Shown: in pieces, positions 1-7,796 of the stretch
How the letters are laid out: each line of letters opens with the position of its first letter
Numbering within the stretch: the first letter of the stretch is position 1
Source: Mycobacterium sp. 852002-51057_SCH5723018
GTDB lineage: Bacteria; Actinomycetota; Actinomycetes; Mycobacteriales; Mycobacteriaceae
Direction of reading: 5' to 3'
DNA: 56,058 nt
Assembly (NCBI RefSeq): GCF_001667035.1
Contig: NZ_LZIR01000096.1
Span: forward strand, 92,860 to 148,917
Made by a program: the position numbers and the translations under genes
The notes under the pieces: generated by a model
Told to the model about the DNA's origin: nothing
What the model saw: the letters and a program-made list of their open reading frames with translations, nothing else
Databases searched by the model: none

Positions 1-64
1 GATCGCCGACGTCACCCCGCAGCCGCACAACGGATGCCGGCCGCCCAAGCGCAGAAGGGTCTAG
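1..64 (+). CDS. rpsK: 30S ribosomal protein S11, C-terminal end (partial)
   Basis: The window opens inside this gene. The last twenty codons read IADVTPQPHNGCRPPKRRRV and then TAG. This is the highly conserved basic tail of S11, a small-subunit platform protein that lines the mRNA exit and contacts 16S rRNA. The stop overlaps the AGGAGG ribosome binding site of rpsD, nine bases before the rpsD start, so the two genes are co-transcribed and probably translationally coupled. Confidence 0.95.
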   Translation, partial: IADVTPQPHNGCRPPKRRRV

Positions 65-73
65 GAGGGAATC

Positions 74-679
74 ATGGCTCGTTACACCGGACCCATCACC
101 CGCAAGTCGCGCCGGCTGCGCACCGACCTCGTCGGTGGCGACCAGGCCTTCGAGAAGCGTCCCTACCCGCCCGGCCAGCACGGCCGCGCGCGGATCAAGG
201 AAAGCGAATACCTGCTGCAGCTGCAGGAGAAGCAGAAGGCGCGCTTCACCTACGGCGTGATGGAAAAGCAGTTCCGCCGCTACTACGAAGAGGCCGTGCG
301 ACAGCCCGGCAAGACGGGTGAGGAGCTGCTGAGGATCCTGGAAAGCCGGCTCGACAACGTCGTGTACCGCGCCGGGCTGGCGCGCACCCGCCGGATGGCC
401 CGCCAGCTCGTCAGCCACGGCCACTTCACGGTCAACGGCGTGCGCGTCGACGTCCCCAGCTACCGGGTGTCGCAATACGACATCATCGACGTGCGGGACA
501 ACTCGCTGAACACGGTGCCGTTCCAGATCGCGCGGGAGACCGCGGGCGACCGCCCGCTCCCGAGCTGGCTGCAGGTGGTGGGGGAGCGGCAACGCATCCT
601 TATCCACCAGTTGCCCGAGCGCGCGCAGATCGACGTGCCGCTCAGCGAGCAGCTGATCGTCGAGTACTACTCGAAGTAA
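74..679 (+). CDS. rpsD: 30S ribosomal protein S4
   Basis: This 201-residue protein has the usual S4 length. It binds 16S rRNA early in 30S assembly. The N-terminus MARYTGPITRKSRRLR is typical of actinobacterial S4, and the S4 RNA-binding domain lies at about residues 92-155 with the LESRLDNVVYR signature. The ATG is preceded by AGGAGG at ideal spacing. It sits between rpsK and rpoA, the conserved alpha-operon order. In other bacteria S4 represses its own operon, but no such leader can be judged here because the upstream genes are outside the window. Confidence 0.98.
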   Translation: MARYTGPITRKSRRLRTDLVGGDQAFEKRPYPPGQHGRARIKESEYLLQLQEKQKARFTYGVMEKQFRRYYEEAVRQPGKTGEELLRILESRLDNVVYRAGLARTRRMARQLVSHGHFTVNGVRVDVPSYRVSQYDIIDVRDNSLNTVPFQIARETAGDRPLPSWLQVVGERQRILIHQLPERAQIDVPLSEQLIVEYYSK

Positions 680-710
680 AGACCCCCTGCGCCAACCGGT
701 GCAGGTCTGC

Positions 711-750
711 GGTGATCGCAAGCGCGGCGAAGCCGAGCGCAGCGGGTCGG
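711..750 (+). repeat. Dispersed GC-rich repeat, copy A
   Basis: The core GATCGCAAGCGCGGCGAAGC, followed by CGAGCGCAGCGGGTCGG, lies in the rpsD-rpoA intergenic gap. The same core occurs at 3387 and 56024 on the plus strand and at 39826-39870 on the minus strand. It separates two essential genes of one operon, so it must be compatible with read-through transcription. It is probably one of the interspersed repeats typical of mycobacteria. Confidence 0.75.
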
Positions 751-808
751 CGCAGGAGAAGGAAACGGCATCAAATAGCGGGTGCCGAGAAGGAGAAGAA
801 GAAACACC

Positions 809-1852
809 ATGCTGATCTCTCAGCGACCCACACTGTCGGAGGAAGTCCTCACCGACAACCGGTCCCAGTTCGTCATCGAGCCGCTGGAGCCCGGATTCGG
901 TTACACCCTGGGCAATTCGCTGCGGCGCACGCTGCTGTCGTCGATCCCCGGCGCGGCCGTCACCAGCATCCGCATCGACGGCGTGCTGCACGAGTTCACC
1001 ACCGTGCCCGGCGTCAAGGAAGACGTCACCGACATCATCCTGAACCTCAAGGGCCTGGTCGTGTCCTCCGAGGAGGACGAGCCGGTCACCATGTACCTGC
1101 GCAAGCAGGGCCCGGGCGAGGTCACCGCGGGCGACATCGTGCCGCCCGCGGGCGTCACCGTGCACAACCCCGCCATGCACATCGCGACGCTGAACGACAA
1201 GGGCAAGCTCGAGGTCGAACTCGTCGTCGAGCGTGGCCGCGGTTACGTCCCGGCCGTGCAGAATCGCGCGTCGGGCGCCGAAATCGGCCGCATCCCAGTC
1301 GATTCCATCTACTCGCCGGTGCTCAAGGTCACCTACAAGGTGGACGCCACCCGTGTCGAGCAGCGCACCGACTTCGACAAGCTGATCCTGGACGTGGAGA
1401 CCAAGAGCTCGATCACCCCCCGCGACGCGCTGGCGTCGGCGGGCAAGACCCTGGTCGAATTGTTCGGTCTGGCACGGGAACTCAACGTCGAGGCCGAGGG
1501 CATCGAGATCGGGCCGTCGCCGGCCGAGGCGGACCACATCGCGTCGTTCGCGCTGCCGATCGACGACCTGGACCTGACCGTGCGGTCCTACAACTGCCTC
1601 AAGCGCGAGGGCGTGCACACCGTCGGCGAGCTGGTGTCGCGCACCGAATCCGACCTGCTCGACATCCGCAACTTCGGTCAGAAGTCGATCGACGAGGTGA
1701 AGGTCAAGCTGCACCAGCTGGGTCTGTCGCTCAAGGACAGCCCGCCCACCTTCGACCCGTCGGAGGTCGCGGGCTACGACGTCGCCACCGGCACCTGGTC
1801 CACCGAGGCCGCCTACGACGACCAGGACTACGCGGAAACCGAACAGCTGTAA
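809..1852 (+). CDS. rpoA: DNA-directed RNA polymerase subunit alpha
   Basis: The protein has 347 residues, the mycobacterial standard length. The alpha dimer scaffolds RNA polymerase assembly. The N-terminal assembly domain covers about residues 1-230 (FGYTLGNSLRRTLLSS near residue 30), followed by a linker and the C-terminal DNA- and activator-binding domain at about 245-312, with the helix-hairpin-helix stretch LLDIRNFGQKSIDEVK. The start at MLISQRPTL is chosen because it matches the family N-terminus and follows AAGGAGA by a suitable distance. A GTG nine codons upstream is open but would add an Arg-rich leader without precedent. Confidence 0.98.
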   Translation: MLISQRPTLSEEVLTDNRSQFVIEPLEPGFGYTLGNSLRRTLLSSIPGAAVTSIRIDGVLHEFTTVPGVKEDVTDIILNLKGLVVSSEEDEPVTMYLRKQGPGEVTAGDIVPPAGVTVHNPAMHIATLNDKGKLEVELVVERGRGYVPAVQNRASGAEIGRIPVDSIYSPVLKVTYKVDATRVEQRTDFDKLILDVETKSSITPRDALASAGKTLVELFGLARELNVEAEGIEIGPSPAEADHIASFALPIDDLDLTVRSYNCLKREGVHTVGELVSRTESDLLDIRNFGQKSIDEVKVKLHQLGLSLKDSPPTFDPSEVAGYDVATGTWSTEAAYDDQDYAETEQL

Positions 1853-1888
1853 CGGCTTTTGAGAACCATCTAGACAGGAGCGTCAGCA

Positions 1889-2545
1889 ATGCCCAAGCCC
1901 ACCAAGGGCCCTCGCCTCGGCGGGTCGTCTTCGCACCAGAAGGCCCTTCTGGCCAACCTGGCCACGTCGCTGTTCGAGCACGGCCGCATCAAGACGACCG
2001 AGCCGAAGGCCCGTGCGCTGCGTCCGTACGCGGAGAAGCTGATCACGCACGCGAAGAAGGGCACGCTGCACAACCGTCGAGAGGTTCTCAAGAAGATCCG
2101 CGACAAGGACGTGGTGCACGTCCTGTTCGAGGAGATCGGGCCGTTCTTCGCCGACCGCAACGGCGGCTATACCCGCATCATCAAGGTCGAGGCGCGCAAG
2201 GGCGACAACGCCCCGATGGCCGTGATCGAGCTGGTGCGGGAGAAGACGGTGACCGCCGAGGCCGACCGGGCGCGTCGCGTCAAGGCGTCGAAGAAGGCCG
2301 CCCCCGAGGCCGCCGCGGCGGCACCGCAGGCCGCGGTCGAGCCCGAAGCGGTGGACGCTTCGGCCCTCGACGAGTCGGCGGACGCTGCCCCCGAGGCCGC
2401 GGCGGCGGCGCCGCAGGCCGCGGTCGAGGAGGCTCCCGAAGCGGCTACCGACGCCGAGGCCAAGGCCGAGGAGCAGCACGACAAGGCCGTGGAGGCCAGG
2501 GCCGAGGCCGAGGCCGAGGCGGCTGACGAGGCTGACGAGAGTTAA
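1889..2545 (+). CDS. rplQ: 50S ribosomal protein L17 with long Ala/Glu-rich tail
   Basis: Residues 1-118 form the L17 core (MPKPTKGPRLGGSSSHQK), a large-subunit protein near the exit tunnel. A tail of about 100 residues follows, rich in Ala and Glu, which makes the product 218 residues; the M. tuberculosis protein is about 180. The tail contains PEAAAAAPQAAVE twice (DNA at 2301-2340 and 2388-2427). AGGAGC precedes the ATG. The stop TAA abuts the truA reading frame. The tail is probably disordered and variable among mycobacteria. Confidence 0.97.
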   Translation: MPKPTKGPRLGGSSSHQKALLANLATSLFEHGRIKTTEPKARALRPYAEKLITHAKKGTLHNRREVLKKIRDKDVVHVLFEEIGPFFADRNGGYTRIIKVEARKGDNAPMAVIELVREKTVTAEADRARRVKASKKAAPEAAAAAPQAAVEPEAVDASALDESADAAPEAAAAAPQAAVEEAPEAATDAEAKAEEQHDKAVEARAEAEAEAADEADES

Positions 2546-3386
2546 CGAGGACGTCCGTCTTCGGCTCGACATCGCCTATGACGGAACGGAATTCGCGGGC
2601 TGGGCGGATCAGACCGGACAGCGGACCGTCGCCGGCGTCCTCGATGAGGCGCTGACGACGGTTTTCCGTACGCCGGTGCGGCTGCGCGCGGCCGGGCGCA
2701 CCGATGCCGGCGTGCATGCCACCGGCCAGGTGGCCCACGTCGACGTGCCCGTCGACGCGCTGCCCAACGCCTACCCCCGCGCCCCGCGCGTGGGCGAGCC
2801 GGAATTCCTGCCGCTGGTGCGCCGCCTGGGCCGGTTCCTACCCCCCGACGTCCGGGTGCTCCACATCTCCCGCGCCCCAGCGGATTTCGACGCGCGGTTC
2901 TCGGCGCTGCGCCGCCACTACACCTACCGGCTGTCGACGGCCCCGTACGGTGTGCAGCCGCAGCTGGCGCGCTACGTCACCGCCTGGCCGCACGTGCTGG
3001 ACCTGGACGCGATGGCCGCGGCGTCACGAGACCTGGTGGGGCTGCACGACTTTGCGGCGTTCTGCCGTCAGCGCGAAGGCGCCACCACCATCCGCGACCT
3101 GCAGCGGTTCGACTGGTCGCGCGAGGGCGATCTGATCACCGCGCACGTCAGCGCCGACGCGTTCTGCTGGTCGATGGTGCGGTCACTGGTCGGGGCGCTG
3201 CTGGCCGTCGGCGAACACCGCCGCCCCGTCTCCTGGTGTCGCGGATTGCTCAGCGCGACAGACAGGTCCAGCGACTTCGCCGCCGCACCGGCGCACGGCT
3301 TGACGCTGATCGGCGTCGACTACCCGCCCGACGACCAGCTTGGGGCGCGGACCTTGATCACCCGGGATCTGCGCACGCCGACCTAG
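2541..3386 (+). CDS. truA: tRNA pseudouridine synthase A; start codon unclear
   Basis: TruA isomerises U38-U40 in tRNA anticodon arms. The frame encodes the whole family fold: RLRLDIAYDGTEFAGWA, then the catalytic motif AAGRTDAGVHATGQ with its Asp, then FDARFSALRRHYTYR and MVRSLVGALLAVG. The homologous frame is open from at least 2541, but there is no ATG, GTG or TTG until GTG 2676, which would delete the first strand and helix of the catalytic fold. The likely start is near 2541 (GTT AAC GAG GAC), with CTG at 2532 as an alternative. It lies directly behind rplQ, as in other actinobacteria. The start is an inference; the product identity is firm. Confidence 0.88.
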   Translation, partial: VNEDVRLRLDIAYDGTEFAGWADQTGQRTVAGVLDEALTTVFRTPVRLRAAGRTDAGVHATGQVAHVDVPVDALPNAYPRAPRVGEPEFLPLVRRLGRFLPPDVRVLHISRAPADFDARFSALRRHYTYRLSTAPYGVQPQLARYVTAWPHVLDLDAMAAASRDLVGLHDFAAFCRQREGATTIRDLQRFDWSREGDLITAHVSADAFCWSMVRSLVGALLAVGEHRRPVSWCRGLLSATDRSSDFAAAPAHGLTLIGVDYPPDDQLGARTLITRDLRTPT

Positions 3387-3430
3387 TGGCGATCGCGAGC
3401 GCGGCGTAGCCGGGCGATGCGGGTCGCCAC
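3386..3430 (+). repeat. Dispersed GC-rich repeat, copy B, with hairpin ends
   Basis: The core GATCGCGAGCGCGGCGTAGC begins just after the truA stop. This copy is bounded by GTGGCGA (3386-3392) and TCGCCAC (3424-3430), which are reverse complements, so the element could fold as a stem. It lies between the convergent genes truA and the short cutinase gene and could work as a transcription barrier. M. tuberculosis carries two genes here (Rv3453 and Rv3454, from memory) that are absent. Confidence 0.7.
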
Positions 3431-3438
3431 CATCGGGC

Positions 3439-4074
3439 CTACACCTTGGCGGCGACGAAACCGGCGGCCTGGTTGGTCAGCCCAGGCACGTAACCCAGGT
3501 GCGCGGCCCACTGATTGCCGTTCGAGCAGATCGGGTCGCCCGGGTTGCACAGGTCGATGGTCTTGCCGTCGAAATTCGGTGTCAGGACGTTCATCAGGCC
3601 ACCCGCGCGGCCGGACGGATTTCCGAACAGGGCGACGGCGGCGACGTGGTCGGCGGCCCCGGTGGGCAGCGGCTGATGGAAACCGAGGCCGGGAACCGGT
3701 GCGGCGGTGACGATGTCGACGACGGCCGCGCCTTGGGAGTATCCGCCGAGCACCACCTTGGTGTTCGGGCAGTTGTTGGCCATCTGCTGCACGTGGTTGC
3801 TGGCGTCGTTCGCGCCGTTCGCGGCGGCCAGGAAGTCCTTGCTCGCTGGGTAGTTAACCCCGTATGAGCCAACGCTTTTGCGGGTCTTCTGGCGCAGTGA
3901 GCTGACGAAGGCCTGGCCCACCTTTCCGACGCCGGGCGGCTCGTCGGTGCCCCGGGCGAACACCACCTCGACGTCGGGGCACGACGCGAAGGCACGAGGC
4001 AACAGTTGCGGAGCAAGCCAAAACGCGGCCGCCGCAAGGAATGCGGCGGCCAGCCCCAGGCGGATAAGCCTCAC
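3439..4074 (-). CDS. cut4: Secreted cutinase-family esterase (Cut4-like)
   Basis: A 211-residue secreted serine esterase of the cutinase family, which in mycobacteria acts on lipid and ester substrates outside the membrane. A signal peptide covers residues 1-30 (basic start, hydrophobic core, AFA before SCPDVEVVFARGT). The triad is visible: Ser113 in GGYSQGA, Asp180 in GDPIC, and His192 in AAHLGYV. Cys32/102 and Cys176/183 fit the family disulfides. It starts with GTG, 41 bases after the stop of the longer cutinase, so they probably form an operon read leftward. It resembles M. tuberculosis Cut4 (Rv3452). Confidence 0.9.
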   Translation of the reverse strand: MRLIRLGLAAAFLAAAAFWLAPQLLPRAFASCPDVEVVFARGTDEPPGVGKVGQAFVSSLRQKTRKSVGSYGVNYPASKDFLAAANGANDASNHVQQMANNCPNTKVVLGGYSQGAAVVDIVTAAPVPGLGFHQPLPTGAADHVAAVALFGNPSGRAGGLMNVLTPNFDGKTIDLCNPGDPICSNGNQWAAHLGYVPGLTNQAAGFVAAKV

Positions 4075-4115
4075 ACTGCGAGGCTACGGACCTATGGTCA
4101 AGCGCCGGTAACGAT

Positions 4116-4997
4116 TTAGACGAGCGGTGCTTGCGGGATCGGCGTACTGGGCGCGATCGGCGTGTTAGGGGTGTTCGGCGCGGGGACGGACGGGCCCGAT
4201 CCCGGGGTCTGCGGGCCATAGCCGGGTGTCTGCGGGCCATAGCCGGGTGTCTGCGGGCCGTACCCGGGCGTCTGCGGCGAGTACTGGGGCCCGTAGCCGG
4301 GCACCTGCGGGTTGGCGCCGGCCAGGAGCTTGGACGCGACGAAGGCCGCCGCCTGATTGGTGTAGGCGGGGACGTAGCCCTCGGTGTGACCGCTCCACTC
4401 GTTGCCGGGGCCGGCGTGGCAGATCGGGTCGCTGGGGTTGCACAGGTCGATCGCCTTGGAGCCGAGCAGCGCGCTCTGGGTGGGCAGCGTGCCGCCGGCG
4501 CGGTCGGCCACGTCGCCGAAGGTGGCGACGGCCGTGATGTTCTTGGCGTATTCGGGCGGCAGCGAGCTGCCCCAGTTGATGCCGCCGATGGGAACGCCGG
4601 CCACGATGTCCATCACCGACGCGCCCTGCGAGTAGCCGCCCAGCACGATCTGGGTGTTGGGGCACTTGGCCACCGCCTGCTTGACGCGGTTGATGGTGTC
4701 GTTGGCGCCGTCACCGCCGTGCAGCTGCAGCTTGCTGGCGGCGTAGTTCACCCCGTAGGTGTCGAACTTCAGACCGGGGGCCTGCTGGCGCAGCGCGTCG
4801 ACGAAGGCGTCACCGACGCGCCCCAGGCCGGGCGGCTCGTTGGTGCCGCGGGCGAAGATGACCTCGACGTCCGGGCAGTCATCGGCGGAGGCGACCGGGG
4901 TCTCGGACGCGATAGTGGGGGCGAACAGCAGGCCGGCGGCGGTGACCAGTGCAGAAACCCCCGGGCCCACCCAGCGAGCTAAGCGGTGGGAAGACAC
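4116..4997 (-). CDS. cut3: Secreted cutinase-family esterase with Pro/Gly-rich tail (Cut3-like)
   Basis: This 293-residue protein has a signal peptide of about 39 residues ending near VASADD, then a complete cutinase domain at about 40-225: Ser123 in GGYSQGA, Asp190 in SDPIC, His204 in SGHTEGYV, with Cys41/112 and Cys186/193 for disulfides. From about residue 228 a low-complexity tail follows with several PGYGPQT repeats and a Pro/Thr-rich end, presumably extended in the cell wall. It starts with GTG and diverges from eccB4. It corresponds to M. tuberculosis Cut3 (Rv3451), which also lies beside ESX-4. The tail repeats are longer and more regular than in the M. tuberculosis protein as I recall it. 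Confidence 0.9.
   Translation of the reverse strand: MSSHRLARWVGPGVSALVTAAGLLFAPTIASETPVASADDCPDVEVIFARGTNEPPGLGRVGDAFVDALRQQAPGLKFDTYGVNYAASKLQLHGGDGANDTINRVKQAVAKCPNTQIVLGGYSQGASVMDIVAGVPIGGINWGSSLPPEYAKNITAVATFGDVADRAGGTLPTQSALLGSKAIDLCNPSDPICHAGPGNEWSGHTEGYVPAYTNQAAAFVASKLLAGANPQVPGYGPQYSPQTPGYGPQTPGYGPQTPGYGPQTPGSGPSVPAPNTPNTPIAPSTPIPQAPLV
4207..4290 (-). repeat. 21-bp tandem repeat inside the cut3 tail
   Basis: Two exact 21-bp units (4207-4227 and 4228-4248) are followed by two diverged ones (4249-4269 and 4270-4290). On the minus strand each encodes one PGYGPQT heptad. The array stays in frame, so copy number change would lengthen or shorten the tail by seven residues per unit. Confidence 0.85.
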
Positions 4998-5126
4998 GCC
5001 GAAATGTTACCGGCAACCAGCGCAGACGGAAAATTAGCCGGTCTGTGGATGGATGACGCGCGGGCAGCCAACCTGCGCTTAACGTGGGGCCGAGGGTCAG
5101 CATTCGACAAATTTCCCGGGGGGATT
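4998..5126. promoter_or_regulatory. Divergent gap between cut3 and eccB4
   Basis: About 130 bases separate the GTG of the cutinase operon from the proposed TTG of eccB4. Both promoters must lie here or inside the first codons. The stretch is less GC-rich than its surroundings (AAATTAG, CAAATTTCC), but I see no convincing -35/-10 pair or operator palindrome. Confidence 0.4.
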
Positions 5127-6518
5127 TTGGACCGATCGCCGCCATGCCCGCCGACCACAGGGCTGCAGGTCAGCGGATACCGGTTTCTGCTGCGCCGAAT
5201 CGAATGCGCGTTGCTGGGTAGGGACATCGGCGCGGTCAACGAATCGCTGCGCGCGCGCTCGGCCTCCGTCGCGACCGGGTGCGTTCTGGCGGCCATCGCC
5301 GTTGCCGGATGCGCGGTGCTCGGTTTGCTACGGCCGCGCGCGGACCTCGATCACGCGCGAATCGTGCTGGCCCAACCGTCCGGGGCGCTGTACGTGCGAG
5401 TGGGCGATACCTGGCACCCGGCGCTGAACTTGGCCTCGGCGCGGTTGATCGCGGGGACGGCCGACGACCCGCGACCGGTGCGCGAGACCGATTTGCGCCG
5501 CACCAAACGAGGTCCGCTGCTTGGCATTCCGGGCGCACCGCAGCTTCTGGGTAATCCGCTGCCCGACGCTGAGTCCGCCTGGACGATCTGTGATACGGAC
5601 GGCGCCGGCGCAACGACCGTCGTCGTCGGAACCGCCGACGTATCGGCGGCCCGCCGCCTGGCCGCCGATCAGGCCATGCTGGTCGCGCCGCCCGCCGGTT
5701 CGCCGGCCCAGCTGCTCTACAACGGCCAGCGGGCGGTGGTCGACCTCGCCGACGCCGCGGTTCTGCGAGCGCTCAGGCTGGAGGGCCGCGCGCCGCGGGT
5801 GGTCTCGCCGTCGTTGCTGAACGCCGTGCCCGAGGCGCCGCCGATCGGCGTTCCGCGGATTCCCGGCGCCGGCGGCCCGGCGGCGGGCCTGCCCGGATTC
5901 CCGATCGGGAGTGTGCTGCGCATCAGCCGCGGCGATGGGGAGGAGTATTACGTGGTTTTGGCCTCCGGTGTCCAGCGCATCGGGCGGGTGGCCGCGGACC
6001 TGCTCCGTTTCCGCAACTCACACGGCACGGCCGAGGCCATCGCGGTGGCGCCGGACGCGATCCGCGCCACCGGAATCGTGAACACGCTGCCGGTGGCCGG
6101 TTACCCCGAGCGGGCGCCGACCCTGGTCGACGGCGGCACTACCGTGTGCGTCGCGTGGCGCCCGGCGCCGTCCGGGAATGCCGACATCGCGTTTATGACC
6201 GGCAGCGGCCTGCCGGTGCCGCCCGGCCAGGTGCCGGTGAGCCTGGCGCAAGCCGATGGCCGCGGTCCCGCGCTGGACGCGGCCTACCTGCCGCCCGGCA
6301 GGAGCGCCTACGTGCGCGGGAATGGCCGAGTCGGTACGCGATACCTGGTCATCGACACCGGAGTGCGGTTCGCGATTCACGACGACGAGGCGGAACGTGA
6401 CCTCGGGCTGCCGGCGCCGATCGCCGCGCCGTGGCCGGTGTTGACCACGCTGCCGTCCGGGCCCGAACTGGCCCGGCAGAGCGCGTTAGCCGCCCGCGAC
6501 ACGGTTGCGGGACCGTAA
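5127..6518 (+). CDS. eccB4: ESX-4 secretion machinery protein EccB4
   Basis: EccB is a single-pass membrane subunit of the type VII secretion core with a large periplasmic domain. The proposed product is 463 residues: a short cytoplasmic part with the family motif VSGYRFLLRRIECAL, one membrane helix at about 49-68 (GCVLAAIAVAGCAVLGLL), then the periplasmic repeat domain (RGPLLGIPGAPQLL, YLPPGRSAYV, GVRFAIHDD). The TTG at 5127 is chosen because GGGGGA lies five bases upstream and the length matches M. tuberculosis EccB4 (about 470). The frame is open further upstream to 4986, but that part overlaps the divergent cutinase start. Its last 33 bases overlap the 3' end of mycP4 on the other strand. 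Confidence 0.9.
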   Translation: MDRSPPCPPTTGLQVSGYRFLLRRIECALLGRDIGAVNESLRARSASVATGCVLAAIAVAGCAVLGLLRPRADLDHARIVLAQPSGALYVRVGDTWHPALNLASARLIAGTADDPRPVRETDLRRTKRGPLLGIPGAPQLLGNPLPDAESAWTICDTDGAGATTVVVGTADVSAARRLAADQAMLVAPPAGSPAQLLYNGQRAVVDLADAAVLRALRLEGRAPRVVSPSLLNAVPEAPPIGVPRIPGAGGPAAGLPGFPIGSVLRISRGDGEEYYVVLASGVQRIGRVAADLLRFRNSHGTAEAIAVAPDAIRATGIVNTLPVAGYPERAPTLVDGGTTVCVAWRPAPSGNADIAFMTGSGLPVPPGQVPVSLAQADGRGPALDAAYLPPGRSAYVRGNGRVGTRYLVIDTGVRFAIHDDEAERDLGLPAPIAAPWPVLTTLPSGPELARQSALAARDTVAGP

Positions 6519-7796
6519 CCGGCCGGTGGCCGCACCGGCCGCCAGCACTCCCATCAGCGCAAGGAGGCATAGGGCCGCGCCGCGCACGGCGGTGGCGCGG
6601 GCCCCGGAATGCGGCGGTCTGGGTGCCGGCGGTGTTGCGATCGGCGCCGGGGGTGGAGCCGGTTTGGAGGTGTCCGGCGTCGGACCGGCGTCGGTGCTGA
6701 CCGCGGCCAGGGCGTCGATCGTGCCGTTGCCGACCAGGGGATCCGATCCGGCGGGCGGGTGATGCGCGGTCGATTCGATGCGCTGCATCACCTGCCGTGC
6801 GGTCAACGCCGGGAATCGCGCCCGGATCAGCGCGGCCAGCCCGCTGACCACGGGGGCGGCATAACTGGTGCCGGACACCGGTTGCGAGCCGAGGGGAGTC
6901 ACCGCCTCACCGGTGGCCGCGACGTCCACCCACGGCCCGGCAAGCGTGAAGGCCGACGGCGTCCCGTCGGCGTTCACCGAACCGACGGCCAGCACGTAGT
7001 CGTCGTACCAGGCCGGACTGGCCACGACCGTGACGGTCTGCCAGGTGGCATCGGAGCGCTGGGGCGGACACTGCGCGGCTTCGCCGGTGTTGCCCGCCGC
7101 GGCCACGATGACGGCATTCTTGACGTCCACCGCGTAGGCCAGCGCGGCGCCCAGCGCTCGATCGTCGGGCGCCGACGCGACCGGAACGCATGCCACCGAC
7201 GAAATGTTGATCACCGACGCGCCGAGGTCGGCCGCCGTCCGGATGGCTTTCGCCATGGTGTCGACGTCCCCGACCCCGGCGCGGGACCGCTCGCTGGCTG
7301 GAGCGAACTTCGCACTGGACTGGCGGATGCTGATCAACGTCGCATCGGGTGCCACTCCACCGAGGCCGCCGCCCGCGGAATCCGGCGTGGCAGCGATGAT
7401 CGCGGCGACCAGCGTGCCGTGCGCGTCACAGTCCTGAGTGCCATCGCCGCCGGCCACGTAGTCCCCTCCGGCCACCACGTCGGGCAGCCGGGGCTGCCGG
7501 GAAACGCCGGTGTCGATGACCGCGATTCGTTGTCCCGCACCACGTGTGAGCTGCCAGACCCGCGGCAAGTCGTCGAGACCCACGAGCTGGCTACGGGCCG
7601 GTTGCGGCGCGGCCGTCATCGTCGCGCAGACCTCGCGCTGCACCGTCGGCCAGGGCGGCGCAGGCAGGGCCGGCTTGGGCAGCCACTTGTCGTCGATCTG
7701 CGGCGGCGAGACCGCCTGCGCCGACGGCGATCCCAGCGCTGACAACGCCGCCAGCACCGACACCGCGAGCAGGCGCGCGACACGGGAGGCGATCAC
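6486..7796 (-). CDS. mycP4: Mycosin-4, type VII secretion subtilisin-like protease
   Basis: Mycosins are membrane-anchored serine proteases that stabilise and process ESX systems. The 436-residue product has a signal peptide (about 1-28), the subtilase triad Asp95 (AVIDTGV), His126 (CDAHGTLVA) and Ser311 (SGTSYAAPVVSG), an oxyanion Asn in AAAGNTGEA, and a C-terminal membrane helix (ALCLLALMGVLAAG) followed by a basic tail. The GTG at 7796 overlaps the eccD4 stop by four bases, so translation is coupled to eccD4. A longer open frame to 8144 lies inside eccD4 and is not used. The orthologue is Rv3449. Confidence 0.93.
   Translation of the reverse strand: MIASRVARLLAVSVLAALSALGSPSAQAVSPPQIDDKWLPKPALPAPPWPTVQREVCATMTAAPQPARSQLVGLDDLPRVWQLTRGAGQRIAVIDTGVSRQPRLPDVVAGGDYVAGGDGTQDCDAHGTLVAAIIAATPDSAGGGLGGVAPDATLISIRQSSAKFAPASERSRAGVGDVDTMAKAIRTAADLGASVINISSVACVPVASAPDDRALGAALAYAVDVKNAVIVAAAGNTGEAAQCPPQRSDATWQTVTVVASPAWYDDYVLAVGSVNADGTPSAFTLAGPWVDVAATGEAVTPLGSQPVSGTSYAAPVVSGLAALIRARFPALTARQVMQRIESTAHHPPAGSDPLVGNGTIDALAAVSTDAGPTPDTSKPAPPPAPIATPPAPRPPHSGARATAVRGAALCLLALMGVLAAGAATGRLRSRNRVAGG

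Noticed and set aside
712..2526. A 604-codon plus-strand frame over rpoA and rplQ
   Set aside because: It is the +1 shadow of two conserved genes, with extreme Arg/Gly content.
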